Positions 34,557 to 42,545 of a stretch of DNA of 64,000 nucleotides are shown here, one piece after another (the first letter of the stretch is position 1; each line of letters opens with the position of its first letter). Made by a program: the position numbers and the translations under genes. Under the pieces are notes generated by a model. That model had not been told where the DNA came from and ran no database searches. It worked only from the letters and a program-made list of their open reading frames with translations. Origin of the DNA: Variovorax sp. WS11. Lineage in GTDB: Bacteria > Pseudomonadota > Gammaproteobacteria > Burkholderiales > Burkholderiaceae_C. The stretch covers positions 3,286,001 to 3,350,000 of the forward strand of contig NZ_JAAGOW010000001.1 in NCBI RefSeq assembly GCF_010499245.1. The letters run 5' to 3'.

Positions 34557-35759
34557 ATGACCACCCTCGGCACGCCCCTGTCCCCCACCGCCACCCGCGT
34601 GATGCTGCTCGGCTCCGGCGAGCTCGGCAAGGAGGTGCTGATCGCGCTGCAGCGCCTGGGCGTGGAGACCATCGCCGTCGACCGCTACGACAACGCCCCC
34701 GGCCACCAGGTGGCGCACCACGCGCGCACCATCGCGATGAGCGACCCCGAGCAGCTCAAGGCGCTGATCGAGGCCGAGAAGCCCCAGCTGGTGGTGCCCG
34801 AGATCGAGGCCATCGCCACGCAAATGCTGCAGCAGCTGGAGGAGGCCGGCACGGTGCGCGTGATCCCGACCGCGCGCGCCGCCCGGCTCACCATGGATCG
34901 CGAAGGCATCCGCCGCCTCGCGGCCGAGACGCTGGGCCTGCCCACCAGCCCCTACAAGTTCTGCGACTCGCTGGCCGAGCTGCAGGCGGCGATCGACGGC
35001 GGCATCGGCTACCCCTGCATCGTCAAGCCGGTGATGAGCAGCTCCGGCAAGGGGCAGAGCAAGATCGATGGCCCGGCCGACGTGCAGAAAGCCTGGGACT
35101 ACGCGATGGCCGGCGGCCGCGTGAGCCACGGCCGCGTGATCGTCGAGGGCTTCATCGATTTCGACTACGAGATCACGCTGCTGACCGTGCGCGCCCTCGC
35201 TGCCGACGCCACGGTGCAGACGCAGTTCTGCGAACCCATCGGCCACGTGCAGGTCAGCGGCGACTATGTCGAGAGCTGGCAGCCGCACCCGATGTCGCCC
35301 GCCGCATTGGAGAAAGCCCAGCGCATCGCCCAGGCCGTGACGGCCGACCTCGGCGGCCAGGGCCTGTTCGGGGTCGAGCTCTTCGTCAAGGGCGAGCAGG
35401 TCTGGTTCAGCGAAGTGAGCCCGCGGCCGCACGACACCGGCATGGTGACCATGACGACGCAATGGCAGAACGAGTTCGAGCTGCACGCCCGCGCCATCCT
35501 CGGCCTGCCGGTGGACACCACGCTCAAGAGCCCTGGCGCCAGCGCCGTGATCTATGGCGGCGCGGACGCCCGCGGCATCGTCTTCGAGGGTGTCGACCAT
35601 GCGCTGCAGGTGCCCGGGAGCGAGTTGCGCCTGTTCGGCAAGCCCGAAAGCTTCGTCAAGCGGCGCATGGGCGTGGCCCTGGCGCGTGCCGGCGACATCG
35701 AGACCGCGCGCCGCAACGCCAAGGAAGCCGCCTCGCGCGTCAAGCCGCGCGCTGCCTGA
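34557..35759 (+). CDS. purT: Formate-dependent phosphoribosylglycinamide formyltransferase PurT
   Basis: PurT makes formyl-GAR from GAR, formate and ATP in purine synthesis. The product is 400 residues with an ATP-grasp fold: N-terminal [38 protein letters not shown] (ATP loop), [40 protein letters not shown] and the end [20 protein letters not shown]. The ATG at 34557 fits the family start better than the upstream ATG at 34521. An esterase gene follows after 23 bases. Confidence 0.97.
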   Translation: MTTLGTPLSPTATRVMLLGSGELGKEVLIALQRLGVETIAVDRYDNAPGHQVAHHARTIAMSDPEQLKALIEAEKPQLVVPEIEAIATQMLQQLEEAGTVRVIPTARAARLTMDREGIRRLAAETLGLPTSPYKFCDSLAELQAAIDGGIGYPCIVKPVMSSSGKGQSKIDGPADVQKAWDYAMAGGRVSHGRVIVEGFIDFDYEITLLTVRALAADATVQTQFCEPIGHVQVSGDYVESWQPHPMSPAALEKAQRIAQAVTADLGGQGLFGVELFVKGEQVWFSEVSPRPHDTGMVTMTTQWQNEFELHARAILGLPVDTTLKSPGASAVIYGGADARGIVFEGVDHALQVPGSELRLFGKPESFVKRRMGVALARAGDIETARRNAKEAASRVKPRAA

Positions 35760-35782
35760 AATCCCGCCAAAGGAGTCCCGCC

Positions 35783-36754
35783 ATGCTGCACCCTCAGGCC
35801 CAGGCCTTCATCGATCTGCTCATCGAGCGGAAGGTGCCGCCCACCCACACGCTGACGCCGGCCGATGCGCGCAAGTTCTACCGCGAGCGCCGCGCGGTCA
35901 CGCAGCCCGAGCCGGGCGAGGTGGCCGAAGTGCGCGAGCTGACTGCGCCGGGCCCGCATGGCGCGATCCCCTTGCGCTACTACCGGCCGCTCGGCAGCGC
36001 GAACGATGCCGTGTTGCCGGTGCTGGTCTATTACCACGGCGGCGGCTGGACCATCGGCGACCTCGACACGCACGACACTCTGTGCCGCGAGCTCTGCAAT
36101 CTCTCGGGCTGTGCGCTGGTGGCGGTCGATTACCGCATGGGGCCGGAGCACCGCTTCCCCGCCGCGGTGGACGATGCGCTGGTCGCGACCTACTGGGTGC
36201 GCGAGCATGCCGACTCGCTCGGCGTCGACGCCGCCCGCCTCGCGATCGGCGGCGATAGCGCCGGCGGCAACCTCGCGGCCGTGGTCGCGATCGCGGCGCG
36301 CGATGCCGGCAACCTGCCCCTCGCCTTCCAGCTCTTGATCTATCCCGCCACCGACATGCGCCGCGGGCACCCTTCGCACACCACCAATGGCCAGGGCTAT
36401 GTGCTGACCAGCGACAGCATCCGCTACTTCCACGATCACTACATCGCCGATCCGCAGCACGACCTCGACTGGCGCGCCTCGCCGCTGCTGCACCCCGACC
36501 TGTCGCGCCTGCCGCCGGCCCTGGTGCTGACGGCCGGCTACGACCCCTTGCGCGACGAAGGGCTGGACTATGCGCGCGCCCTGACCGCCGTCGGCAACCG
36601 TGCGGTCTACGTCTGCTTCGAGCGGCAGATCCACGGCTTCATCACCATGGGCCGGCTGATCGATGAGGCGAATGCGGCGGTGTCGATGTGTGCGGCAGAG
36701 TTGCGGCGCGCGCTTGTGGGGATGCGTCCCGCTTTTGGGCCTTCTTCGCGTTGA
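35783..36754 (+). CDS. Alpha/beta hydrolase, hormone-sensitive-lipase family
   Basis: This is a carboxylesterase of 323 residues. The HSL oxyanion motif YYHGGGWTIGDLDTHD and the nucleophile elbow IGGDSAGGNLAAVVAIA (Ser in GDSAG) are clear; Asp (GYDPLRDEG) and His (RQIHGFITMG) complete the triad. No signal peptide is seen, so it is cytoplasmic. A strong AGGAG precedes the ATG by seven bases. It probably shares transcription with purT without a known functional link. Confidence 0.93.
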   Translation: MLHPQAQAFIDLLIERKVPPTHTLTPADARKFYRERRAVTQPEPGEVAEVRELTAPGPHGAIPLRYYRPLGSANDAVLPVLVYYHGGGWTIGDLDTHDTLCRELCNLSGCALVAVDYRMGPEHRFPAAVDDALVATYWVREHADSLGVDAARLAIGGDSAGGNLAAVVAIAARDAGNLPLAFQLLIYPATDMRRGHPSHTTNGQGYVLTSDSIRYFHDHYIADPQHDLDWRASPLLHPDLSRLPPALVLTAGYDPLRDEGLDYARALTAVGNRAVYVCFERQIHGFITMGRLIDEANAAVSMCAAELRRALVGMRPAFGPSSR

Positions 36755-36959
36755 GCGATCGACCGACTGCTGGGCGCGGCGGACCAGTGTCCGGTTGAGC
36801 ATCGCTTTGGTAGGAAGGCCTCAGACCGCGGCGCGATCTGGTGGTGCAGGCAACGGGTGGATCTTGGCGGGATGGAACGATCTGCGTGGCTGTGCCACTC
36901 ATCAAAGTTCTCGCGGGACTGCGGAACGCTTTTACATTCAACTCTGCAGTAATACACAA
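36755..36959. other. Intergenic region at the edge of the low-GC segment
   Basis: In this 205-base gap GC falls towards the leucine-rich-repeat genes. No tRNA, terminator or attachment repeat was recognised. A TAATAC near 36950 is too close to the start codon and too close to TTTACA (13 bases) to be a convincing promoter. Confidence 0.3.
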
Positions 36960-37250
36960 ATGAAGTTCGCATCGTATCTATGGACGCACGCGCGTGAGCT
37001 GGACGTTGTCACGGTGGTCCCTGCTCAATTGACAGGGCGCGTCGACTGGAAGAAGGACCTCGAGGCTGAGTTGAAAGCACAGGATGACATGCCCTCCGTG
37101 CTCGACCAGCTGATCAAGGAATACATCAAGAGTGATGTCCCCGAAAGCTTAAGGCTAGAGCTGAGTAGTCGCTTGGTCTGCGAATGCATGAAGCATAGAA
37201 ATGGCCGCGACGCCGGACCAGTTCCAGTACTACATGCCGTTCCTCTGTAG
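36960..37250 (+). CDS. Hypothetical N-terminal segment of a leucine-rich-repeat protein, or separate small gene
   Basis: The product is 96 residues beginning MKFASYLWTHARELDVVTVV and mainly helical and charged (DWKKDLEAELKAQDDMPSVL). Base composition is clearly lower in GC than the core genes, with codons such as AGA, TTA and CTA that are rare elsewhere in the window. It overlaps the next frame by 50 bases, and its last 15 or so residues (GRDAGPVPVLHAVPL) look unstructured. A one-base insertion near 37195-37202 would explain this: removing one A would join it to the repeat protein. Either it is a separate upstream gene or the 5' part of one broken gene. No family was recognised. Confidence 0.55.
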   Translation: MKFASYLWTHARELDVVTVVPAQLTGRVDWKKDLEAELKAQDDMPSVLDQLIKEYIKSDVPESLRLELSSRLVCECMKHRNGRDAGPVPVLHAVPL

Positions 37251-38121
37251 CCAGAAGCCATTCGTAGAGCTGGACCTGAGTTGCTGTCGTATTGGCGTAT
37301 CCAACTTCAACAAACTTGTCGACGCGCTCTCCAAAAAGCAGCCTCCTTTGATGGCGCTGTCTCTGAGCTGCTGCGGGCTTGGGGCCAACTTGGATTACAA
37401 CAAAGGCGTGCACATCGAGATTCTTCCAGTGGCTGAGATGGGCGATCTTCGGGAGTTAGATCTCAGCGGGAACGAGCTTCGGGTCAAAACAACGGTGGTG
37501 TTGCTCGCCAAGCTGCGGGAAAAGAAAAGTCGCTTGCAGTCCCTGAATTTGAGTGCAAATCCAACCGGACCCGAGAAGTTGGTCGCGTTGGCGGCACTGC
37601 TGAAGGATAGCGAGACCCTCCTGAGGGTTTCGTTCGAACCTACGAAAATTCAAGATTACACACGCTACAACGATGGGGTGCTGACGGCACTGACCGAAGC
37701 AGTTGAACACAACAAGTATTTGCAGCAGCTCGATATTCGTCAGACTCACTTCCCCGATCCCTACCACGAACGCATGATCAAAGCTCTTGATCGCAATAGA
37801 AAGCTTCTCATCGCTGCCGCCATGAGAAGTGGCATGTACGCGGTCGTGGTGAATAGACACGACCTTCGACTCCCGTACGAACTTGCCGATGTGGTCTTCG
37901 ATCAGGGGCTGACGCCACATGACGCCCTTAGCTTGTCAGTGGTCAACAAGCAAGCTTGGAACATGCGCGAAAGGCTCTCGAATGAGTCCCTGGCAATGAT
38001 TGATATGAAAGCCAGGCGGAACAGTCTATTGCCACCAACAGCGCGAGCGTGTAGCAGACAACTGAGGGAAGCGAACGGCGCGTTGGGGGCCGATTCATTC
38101 GCCGGGGCCGCGATGCTTTGA
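37201..38121 (+). CDS. Leucine-rich-repeat protein, ribonuclease-inhibitor type
   Basis: The product is 306 residues. Five or six repeats of about 28-34 residues are visible from about residue 20 to 205: FVELDLSCCRIG, LMALSLSCCGLG, LRELDLSGNELR, LQSLNLSANPTG, LLRVSFEPTKIQ and LQQLDIRQTHFP. This is the RI-like LRR pattern (LxxLxLxxNxL) usual in eukaryotes and in effectors of host-associated bacteria. No signal peptide was found. The C-terminal third (about 210-306) is not repeat-like. Lower GC and rare codons indicate acquisition. A host-directed effector is possible, but I found no secretion motif. The ATG at 37201 has no clear ribosome binding site. Confidence 0.7.
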   Translation: MAATPDQFQYYMPFLCSQKPFVELDLSCCRIGVSNFNKLVDALSKKQPPLMALSLSCCGLGANLDYNKGVHIEILPVAEMGDLRELDLSGNELRVKTTVVLLAKLREKKSRLQSLNLSANPTGPEKLVALAALLKDSETLLRVSFEPTKIQDYTRYNDGVLTALTEAVEHNKYLQQLDIRQTHFPDPYHERMIKALDRNRKLLIAAAMRSGMYAVVVNRHDLRLPYELADVVFDQGLTPHDALSLSVVNKQAWNMRERLSNESLAMIDMKARRNSLLPPTARACSRQLREANGALGADSFAGAAML

Positions 38122-38170
38122 ACCTTTGCCTCGGATCACGCAAGACCGGGGTGGAGGGCGACCGAGCAAC

Positions 38171-38530
38171 TCAGCCCACTGCTCTCCAAGTGAGCCATCC
38201 GACTGCCGCAGCGCAGGCCAGCGCGACGAAAAGTCCCAGCGTGTAGCTGGGTCCTTCGGGCGCTGTTGGCCTCGCGGCGGCGGGCTGGCGTGCCGCGGTC
38301 GGCATCGCCGCCGCTTTGGCGAAGGGGTTGAAGACGGCACCGCCGAGGCTCGACGCCTGGGCGGCCGTCGCTGTCGCATCACCGCCCGGCGACGGGACCG
38401 CGTCGCTCGGCACTTGCCCGATGGCCTGCGGCGAGCCGGGCAGCCCGCCCTCGGCCCAGGCCGGTTGCGCCAGCGCCCCGGCCGCCAGCAGGACGCCCAG
38501 CAACCGGACGATGCGCCCCGCGCCGATCAT
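38171..38530 (-). CDS. Small exported/membrane protein downstream of glpQ
   Basis: The product is 119 residues. An N-terminal signal segment (IVRLLGVLLAAGALAQPAWA), a Pro/Ala/Thr-rich middle and a C-terminal membrane helix (YTLGLFVALACAAAVGWLTW) are visible. No family was recognised. Its ATG overlaps the stop of the interrupted phosphodiesterase gene (TGATG), so the two were translationally coupled before the insertion. A TTG one codon earlier is an alternative start. Since the insertion lies about 120 bases upstream, its expression may now depend on the insertion element. Confidence 0.65.
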   Translation of the reverse strand: MIGAGRIVRLLGVLLAAGALAQPAWAEGGLPGSPQAIGQVPSDAVPSPGGDATATAAQASSLGGAVFNPFAKAAAMPTAARQPAAARPTAPEGPSYTLGLFVALACAAAVGWLTWRAVG

Positions 38531-38652
38531 CAATCGTTGTTCCTCTCGCAGCGCCGCGCATTGACCAGGCAGCGCGCATAGTCCGAATCGTGCTTGAGCA
38601 GAAACATCGCACGCGCCGCGACCGCCGTGTCCGCGAAGTCGCTGAACAGCCC
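38530..38652 (-). pseudogene. glpQ: Glycerophosphodiester phosphodiesterase, 3' fragment beyond the insertion
   Basis: This is the C-terminal end of the gene whose 5' part lies at 40312-41438. It reads LFSDFADTAVAARAMFLLKH and continues to CERRNND-type residues before TGA at 38530-38532. GVDGLFSDFADTAVAAR is the expected family C-terminal sequence across the break. It carries one copy of the duplicated target AGCCC (38648-38652). Removing the element and one copy gives an uninterrupted 414-residue frame. Confidence 0.9.
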
Positions 38653-38656
38653 GGCG

Positions 38657-38680
38657 CGCGTCAAGGTAGTAGTCGCCTGG
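38657..38680 (+). repeat. IS terminal inverted repeat, left
   Basis: CGCGTCA, three unmatched bases, TAGT, one mismatch, GTCGCCT, one mismatch, G. It matches the complement of 40283-40306 at 19 of 24 positions. Confidence 0.8.
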
Positions 38681-38681
38681 T

Positions 38682-39773
38682 TTATGCAGCCAGCGGCTGT
38701 ATATCTAATGCTCGCGAATGGGTCTGAACAATCGAGTCGCGTTCGGGGTTGAGCGTCACGGCGCCGATGGGCGACCAGTTGCGAGTGCGGCCAGACCAGC
38801 GAGCCGGGTTGATCTCACGAGCGCGGGTGTACAGCGCGTGGCGAGCGGCCAGGATGGCGTGGTCGTCGCCGGCATGACGTTGGGCCGGGCTGACGTAGCG
38901 AATGCCGCTGTGGCGATGGTCATGGTTGTACCAACGCACGAAGCCGGCTGCCCAGGTGCGTGCCTGCTCGAGATCAGCGAAGCCCTTGGACGGGAATTCC
39001 GGACGGTACTTGGCCGTGCGGAACAGCGCCTCGGCGTAGGCGTTGTCATCGCTCACGCGGGGTCGCGAGTACGACGGCTTCACGCCCAACCATTTGAGCA
39101 TCGCCAGCACCGTGGTGGCCTTGAGCGTCGAGCCGTTGTCGCCATGCAGCACGGGCTTGGAGTCGAGTGTCGCGATGCTCTCGGCCAGCGCCGTGCGACG
39201 CACCAGATGCGCGGCATGGTCGGAGTCATCCGTGTCATGCACCTCCGAACCCACGATCTTGCGGCTGTACAGATCCAGAATCAGGTACAGGTGGAACCAA
39301 CGCCCGATCACGGTGGCCGGCAGGTAGGTCATGTCCCAGCACCAGACCTCGCGTGGTGCCGTGGCGATGTGCGTGGTGGGCGGGCGCGAGGCCTTGGGCG
39401 CCTTGGCGCGGCCACGGCGGGTATTCTGCCCGTGCGCACGCAGCACGCGGCTGAAGCTGGACTCGCTGGCCAGGTAGATGCCCTCGTCGGCCAGCATGGG
39501 CACGATACGCGCCGGCGGCACTGCGGCGAAGCGCGGCTCGTTGGCCACGCCAAGCAGCTGCGCACGCTCGGCAACGCTCAAGGCATGGCTTGGCACGGGG
39601 CGCACGGCCTGCGGCCTGCCATCGCCCGTCACGAGGCCCTCACCGATCTTCCAGCGCTGCAGGGTGCGCAACTCGATACCTGCGGTCGCGCAAGCCGTGC
39701 GCAGCCGCGCACCGGCGGCATGGGCAACGTCGATGTCTCGGGCCAGCGCCTGGCGATCTTCGAGGCCGATCAT
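38682..39773 (-). CDS. IS3-family transposase OrfB (DDE integrase core)
   Basis: The product is 363 residues. The DDE catalytic triad is visible as Asp147 (CWDMTYLP), Asp212 (LHGDNGSTLK) and Glu248 (NAYAEALFRTAKY), with the 35-residue D-E spacing typical of the rve fold. The C-terminal part has FVRWYNHDHRHSGIRYVSPA, standard for this family. Its ATG overlaps the OrfA stop as ATGA, so translation is by re-initiation rather than the -1 frameshift of many IS3 members. The frame looks intact, so the element may still be active. Confidence 0.95.
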   Translation of the reverse strand: MIGLEDRQALARDIDVAHAAGARLRTACATAGIELRTLQRWKIGEGLVTGDGRPQAVRPVPSHALSVAERAQLLGVANEPRFAAVPPARIVPMLADEGIYLASESSFSRVLRAHGQNTRRGRAKAPKASRPPTTHIATAPREVWCWDMTYLPATVIGRWFHLYLILDLYSRKIVGSEVHDTDDSDHAAHLVRRTALAESIATLDSKPVLHGDNGSTLKATTVLAMLKWLGVKPSYSRPRVSDDNAYAEALFRTAKYRPEFPSKGFADLEQARTWAAGFVRWYNHDHRHSGIRYVSPAQRHAGDDHAILAARHALYTRAREINPARWSGRTRNWSPIGAVTLNPERDSIVQTHSRALDIQPLAA

Positions 39774-40243
39774 TCGTCCTCGCCTTTGTTGAAGATCGCC
39801 GCGACTTTTTTTGAAAGTACCAGCAGCGCCGCCGTCTCGGCCAGGGCCCGGTCCTTGCGCAGCAGGTCTCGTTCGAGCTCCTTGATGCGCTTCCTGTCTT
39901 GTCGCGTGGCCTGCGGGCTGGCCCGTGCTTCCTCGGGTTCGGCCAGCGCTGCCGTAGCGCTGGCGTGCCACTTGTCCAACTCTCCGGGGTAGACCCCGTG
40001 CTCGCGGCACCAAGCGCTCTTGCCGGCCTCGTCCATCGCCGCCGTGGTGATCACCGCCTCAAGCCGCGCGCGCGCAGTCCAGGCCCGCCCTCGGGCGGGC
40101 CTGGACTGCGCCTCCTCGCGCCAGCGCTCCAGCGTTCCCGCTCCAATGCCAACTTCCCGCGCAACCACTTCTACCGCTGCGCACTCCGGCGGCAGCAACC
40201 GTGCCACCGCCCTGTCCTTGAATGCTTGTCCATATCGAGCCAC
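39770..40243 (-). CDS. IS3-family transposase OrfA (helix-turn-helix)
   Basis: The product is 157 residues. It has an N-terminal helix-turn-helix (YGQAFKDRAVARLLPPECAA, VGIGAGTLERWREEA), a second similar segment (ARLEAVITTAAMDEAGKSAW, YPGELDKWHASA) and a C-terminal leucine-rich coiled region (RIKELERDLLRKDRALAETA). It binds the element ends and supplies the first part of transposase function. A perfect 19-bp hairpin sits inside its coding sequence at 40072-40111. Confidence 0.93.
   Translation of the reverse strand: MARYGQAFKDRAVARLLPPECAAVEVVAREVGIGAGTLERWREEAQSRPARGRAWTARARLEAVITTAAMDEAGKSAWCREHGVYPGELDKWHASATAALAEPEEARASPQATRQDRKRIKELERDLLRKDRALAETAALLVLSKKVAAIFNKGEDE
40072..40111. repeat. 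Perfect 19-bp inverted repeat inside OrfA
   Basis: The arm GCGCAGTCCAGGCCCGCCC (40072-40090) and its exact complement (40093-40111) are separated by two bases. It encodes the OrfA segment around SRPARGRAWTAR. The stem would be very stable in RNA. Confidence 0.85.
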
Positions 40244-40282
40244 TACTGTCCTTCATCGCCGCCCCCAGGTTCTTGGTTCTAT

Positions 40283-40306
40283 CGAGGCGACAACTATTGT
40301 GACGCG
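40283..40306 (-). repeat. IS terminal inverted repeat, right
   Basis: Read on the minus strand from 40306: CGCGTCA, CAA, TAGT, T, GTCGCCT, CG. It is the partner of 38657-38680. Confidence 0.8.
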
Positions 40307-40311
40307 GGGGG

Positions 40312-41438
40312 AGCCCATCCACGCCGGCCTCGTAGAACGCGAGGTACTCGTTGACCGCGTTGCCCTCGAAGCTGCCCGTCAGCCGCTTCTGCTCGCTGCG
40401 GAAGGTGTAGGGGTGCACCAGCAGCCCCAGCTTGTGCGCGTTGGCGATCACCTTCGTCGGCGGCAGCAGCACGCGGTCGCGCTCGTCGACCACGCCGTCG
40501 CCCGTCACGTCCACGCAGGCGCCGTTCTGCACCGACTTGCAGGCGCTGGGGATCAGGTACGGCTTCCAGGGGCCGATGCCGTCCGCATAGCCCTTCACCT
40601 CTTGCAGGCCGCGCGGCGTCAGCAGATCCGCGAACAGGCCGTCGCGGTTCGACACCACCCAGTCGTAGGGCTTGTCATAGGGCTTGCTGAAGTCGAGCGA
40701 GCCGTCGGGCTTGACGTCGTTGGCGTCCACCAGCTGGATCAGGCGCACGCTGGTCTTGGTGCGCAGGTAGCGCAGGTTGGCCGTCTCGAAAGACTGGATG
40801 AAGACCGGCGCGTTGCGATGGTTCCAGCCGGCTGCGCTCAACACGCGCAGCAGCCGGTCTTCCAGCGGCAGGCCGATGCTCTGGTGGTAGGTCGGGTGCT
40901 TGGTCTCGGGATAGATGCCGATGCGGCGGTCTTCCTCGCGCGACTTGCGCTTGGCGAGCTCGATCACCTCGACCAGCGTCGGGATCTGGAACTTGCCGTT
41001 GAAGGACTGGTCGCGCTCCGGAAAGGACTGGACGGCGCGCAGCTGCTTGATCTCGGCCAGCGTGAAGTCGCTGGCAAAGAAGCCTTCGGTGGCAACGCCG
41101 TCGAGCATCACCGTCTTCCGGCGGTCGGCGAACTGCGGCAGGCTCTTGACGTTCGTGGTGTCGATCAGGTTGGGCTCGTGGCGCGCGATCAGGTGGCCGT
41201 CCTTGGTGGCGACCAGGTCGGGCTCGATGTAGTCGGCACCCAGCTCGATGCCGAGGGCATAGGCTTCCAGCGTGTGCTCGGGCAGGTAGCCGTTGGCGCC
41301 GCCGCGGTGGCCGATCACCAGCGGTGCGTTGTCGGCGCGGCGGCGGGCGCCCTCGTCGTGCGCGGCGGCAGGCGCGGCGGCCGTCAGCAGCAGACCCAGG
41401 GCCAGCAGGGCGGAACAGAGGCTCTTCGGGCGATTCAT
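40312..41438 (-). pseudogene. glpQ: Glycerophosphodiester phosphodiesterase, 5' fragment interrupted by an IS
   Basis: The product is a periplasmic GlpQ-type enzyme that splits glycerophosphodiesters into glycerol-3-phosphate and an alcohol. It has a signal peptide (SLCSALLALGLLLTAAAPAA), the active-site motif VIGHRGGANGYLPEHT, the metal-binding Glu/Asp in ADYIEPDLVATKDG, and IGIYPETKHPTYHQ. An EF-hand-like loop (DVTGDGVVDERD) lies near residue 300. About 375 of 414 residues remain before the insertion. The frame then reads a foreign tail into the element. Loss of the C-terminal LFSDFADT strand of the barrel probably abolishes activity. The ribosome binding site GAGGAGA precedes the ATG. Confidence 0.9.
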
Positions 41439-41654
41439 AAAAAGGTTCTCCTCGTGATGTGGCGGATGGACGGTATGCGGGCTTCGTGACAACTGAGTGA
41501 AGCGAGGCCCGCCCGGCTCCGCTGCGGCGTGGGTGGGCGCGCGGGCTAGGGGAAACCCCCTGCGTTGCCGCACGCGTAAGGCCCGCACGCGTCGCTACGA
41601 TGGTTCGGCGCGATGCCGGCCCGGCCCCGCGCCCGGCAAAGAAGGAAGCGCATC
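41439..41654. other. Divergent intergenic region between glpQ and the AraC gene
   Basis: These 216 bases hold the glpQ ribosome binding site and presumably two divergent promoters. A short GGGGAAACCCC hairpin (near 41548-41559) is the only structure noticed. No complete Pho box was found. Confidence 0.3.
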
Positions 41655-42452
41655 GTGGCAACCCGGCAATCGAAGACAGCGCTGCGCGGCAGCGACGGGC
41701 GGCTGATGTGGCTCGGCCCCACGCGCGTGTTCTACGCCGGCCTGTTGGGCGCCACTTCGCACCGCAGCCTGGGCGGCCACGGGATCTATGTCTCCCCCAC
41801 CGGCGGACCGCTGCGCATGCGCGTGGCTGGCGGGGCGTGGCAGAGCGGCGAGTCGCTGGTGGTGCCGGCCCGCGTGTCGCACCAGGTGGCGACCGAGCAC
41901 CCGCTGGTCCTCAACCTTCTGCTCGAATCGGAGTCGGTCGACCCGGCGCGCTTGCCGTCGTTCCTGCGCCACTGCGGGCCGGTCGAAGCACCCGCCTTCG
42001 CGCAGCGCGTCCGCGACGGGCATGTGCAGCTGCTCGCGCTCGCGAGCCGTGCAGGCCCGGCGGGCTTCCCCGATTTCGACGAACTCTTCTTTGGTGCTGC
42101 GCTGCCACCGCCCCTGTTGGACGCCCGCATCCGCGAGGTGATCGATCGCATCAACGCCGACCCCGCCGCGCCCAGCCCGGCCGACGAATGCGCCGCCGCG
42201 GTCGGCCTGTCCTTCTCGCGCTTCCTCCATCTGTTCAAGCAGCAAACCGGCGTCACCTTCCGCGCCTTCCGCGCCTGGAAGCGCGCGCGCAGCCTGCTCT
42301 ACCACGTGGACCAGGCGGCCAGCCTCACCGACATCGCGCTCGACACCGGCTACCCCGACTCCACCCATTTCAGCCACTCGATCCGCCAGGTCTACGGCCT
42401 GCGCCCCAGCGACATCCTCGCCGGCTCGCGCCGCCTCGCGGTCCATCGCTGA
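41655..42452 (+). CDS. AraC-family transcriptional regulator
   Basis: The product is 265 residues. The C-terminal pair of helix-turn-helix motifs is clear (AAAVGLSFSRFLHLFKQQTG and LTDIALDTGYPDSTHFSHSI, then YGLRPSDILAG). The N-terminal half looks like a cupin-type sensing domain. GTG at 41655 is preferred because GAAGGAA lies about eight bases upstream; an ATG at 41613 would add a short basic leader. It stands upstream of, and in the same direction as, the livHMGF operon (94 bases) and could control it or the divergent glpQ side; neither is proven. Confidence 0.9.
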   Translation: MATRQSKTALRGSDGRLMWLGPTRVFYAGLLGATSHRSLGGHGIYVSPTGGPLRMRVAGGAWQSGESLVVPARVSHQVATEHPLVLNLLLESESVDPARLPSFLRHCGPVEAPAFAQRVRDGHVQLLALASRAGPAGFPDFDELFFGAALPPPLLDARIREVIDRINADPAAPSPADECAAAVGLSFSRFLHLFKQQTGVTFRAFRAWKRARSLLYHVDQAASLTDIALDTGYPDSTHFSHSIRQVYGLRPSDILAGSRRLAVHR

Positions 42453-42545
42453 GGCGCGGCCCGGCGCCGCCCCGGCATGCGGGACAACCCTCTGCGCCGC
42501 GGGGCGGGCGGCCGATATAAACCGCCAATCCCATCCGAGGCCCCG

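Larger units (their letters stand above)
38653..40311 (-). mobile_element. IS3-like insertion sequence, 1659 bp, with 5-bp target duplication
   Basis: The element carries two overlapping transposase genes and is inserted in glpQ. AGCCC flanks it at 38648-38652 and 40312-40316. Imperfect terminal inverted repeats share CGCGTCA, TAGT and GTCGCCT in order at both ends (38657-38680 and 40283-40306). Boundaries are set by the target duplication and confirmed by restoration of a continuous host frame of 1245 bases. The outermost four to five bases of the ends do not match well, so the exact tips could shift by one base. Subgroup not determined. Confidence 0.9.

Noticed and set aside
36890..36960. 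hrp/PIP-type promoter before the leucine-rich-repeat locus
   Set aside because: TTCTCGCGG and TTCAAC are present, but not the TTCGC pair at 15-base spacing; no good sigma-54 element either.
38379..38612. Separate small gene overlapping the glpQ 3' end on the minus strand
   Set aside because: It runs out of phase through the coding part of the phosphodiesterase C-terminus, and its product is low-complexity Arg/Gly.
41439..41654. Pho box controlling glpQ
   Set aside because: Only one TTGTCAC-like half-site was seen; the second repeat is missing.
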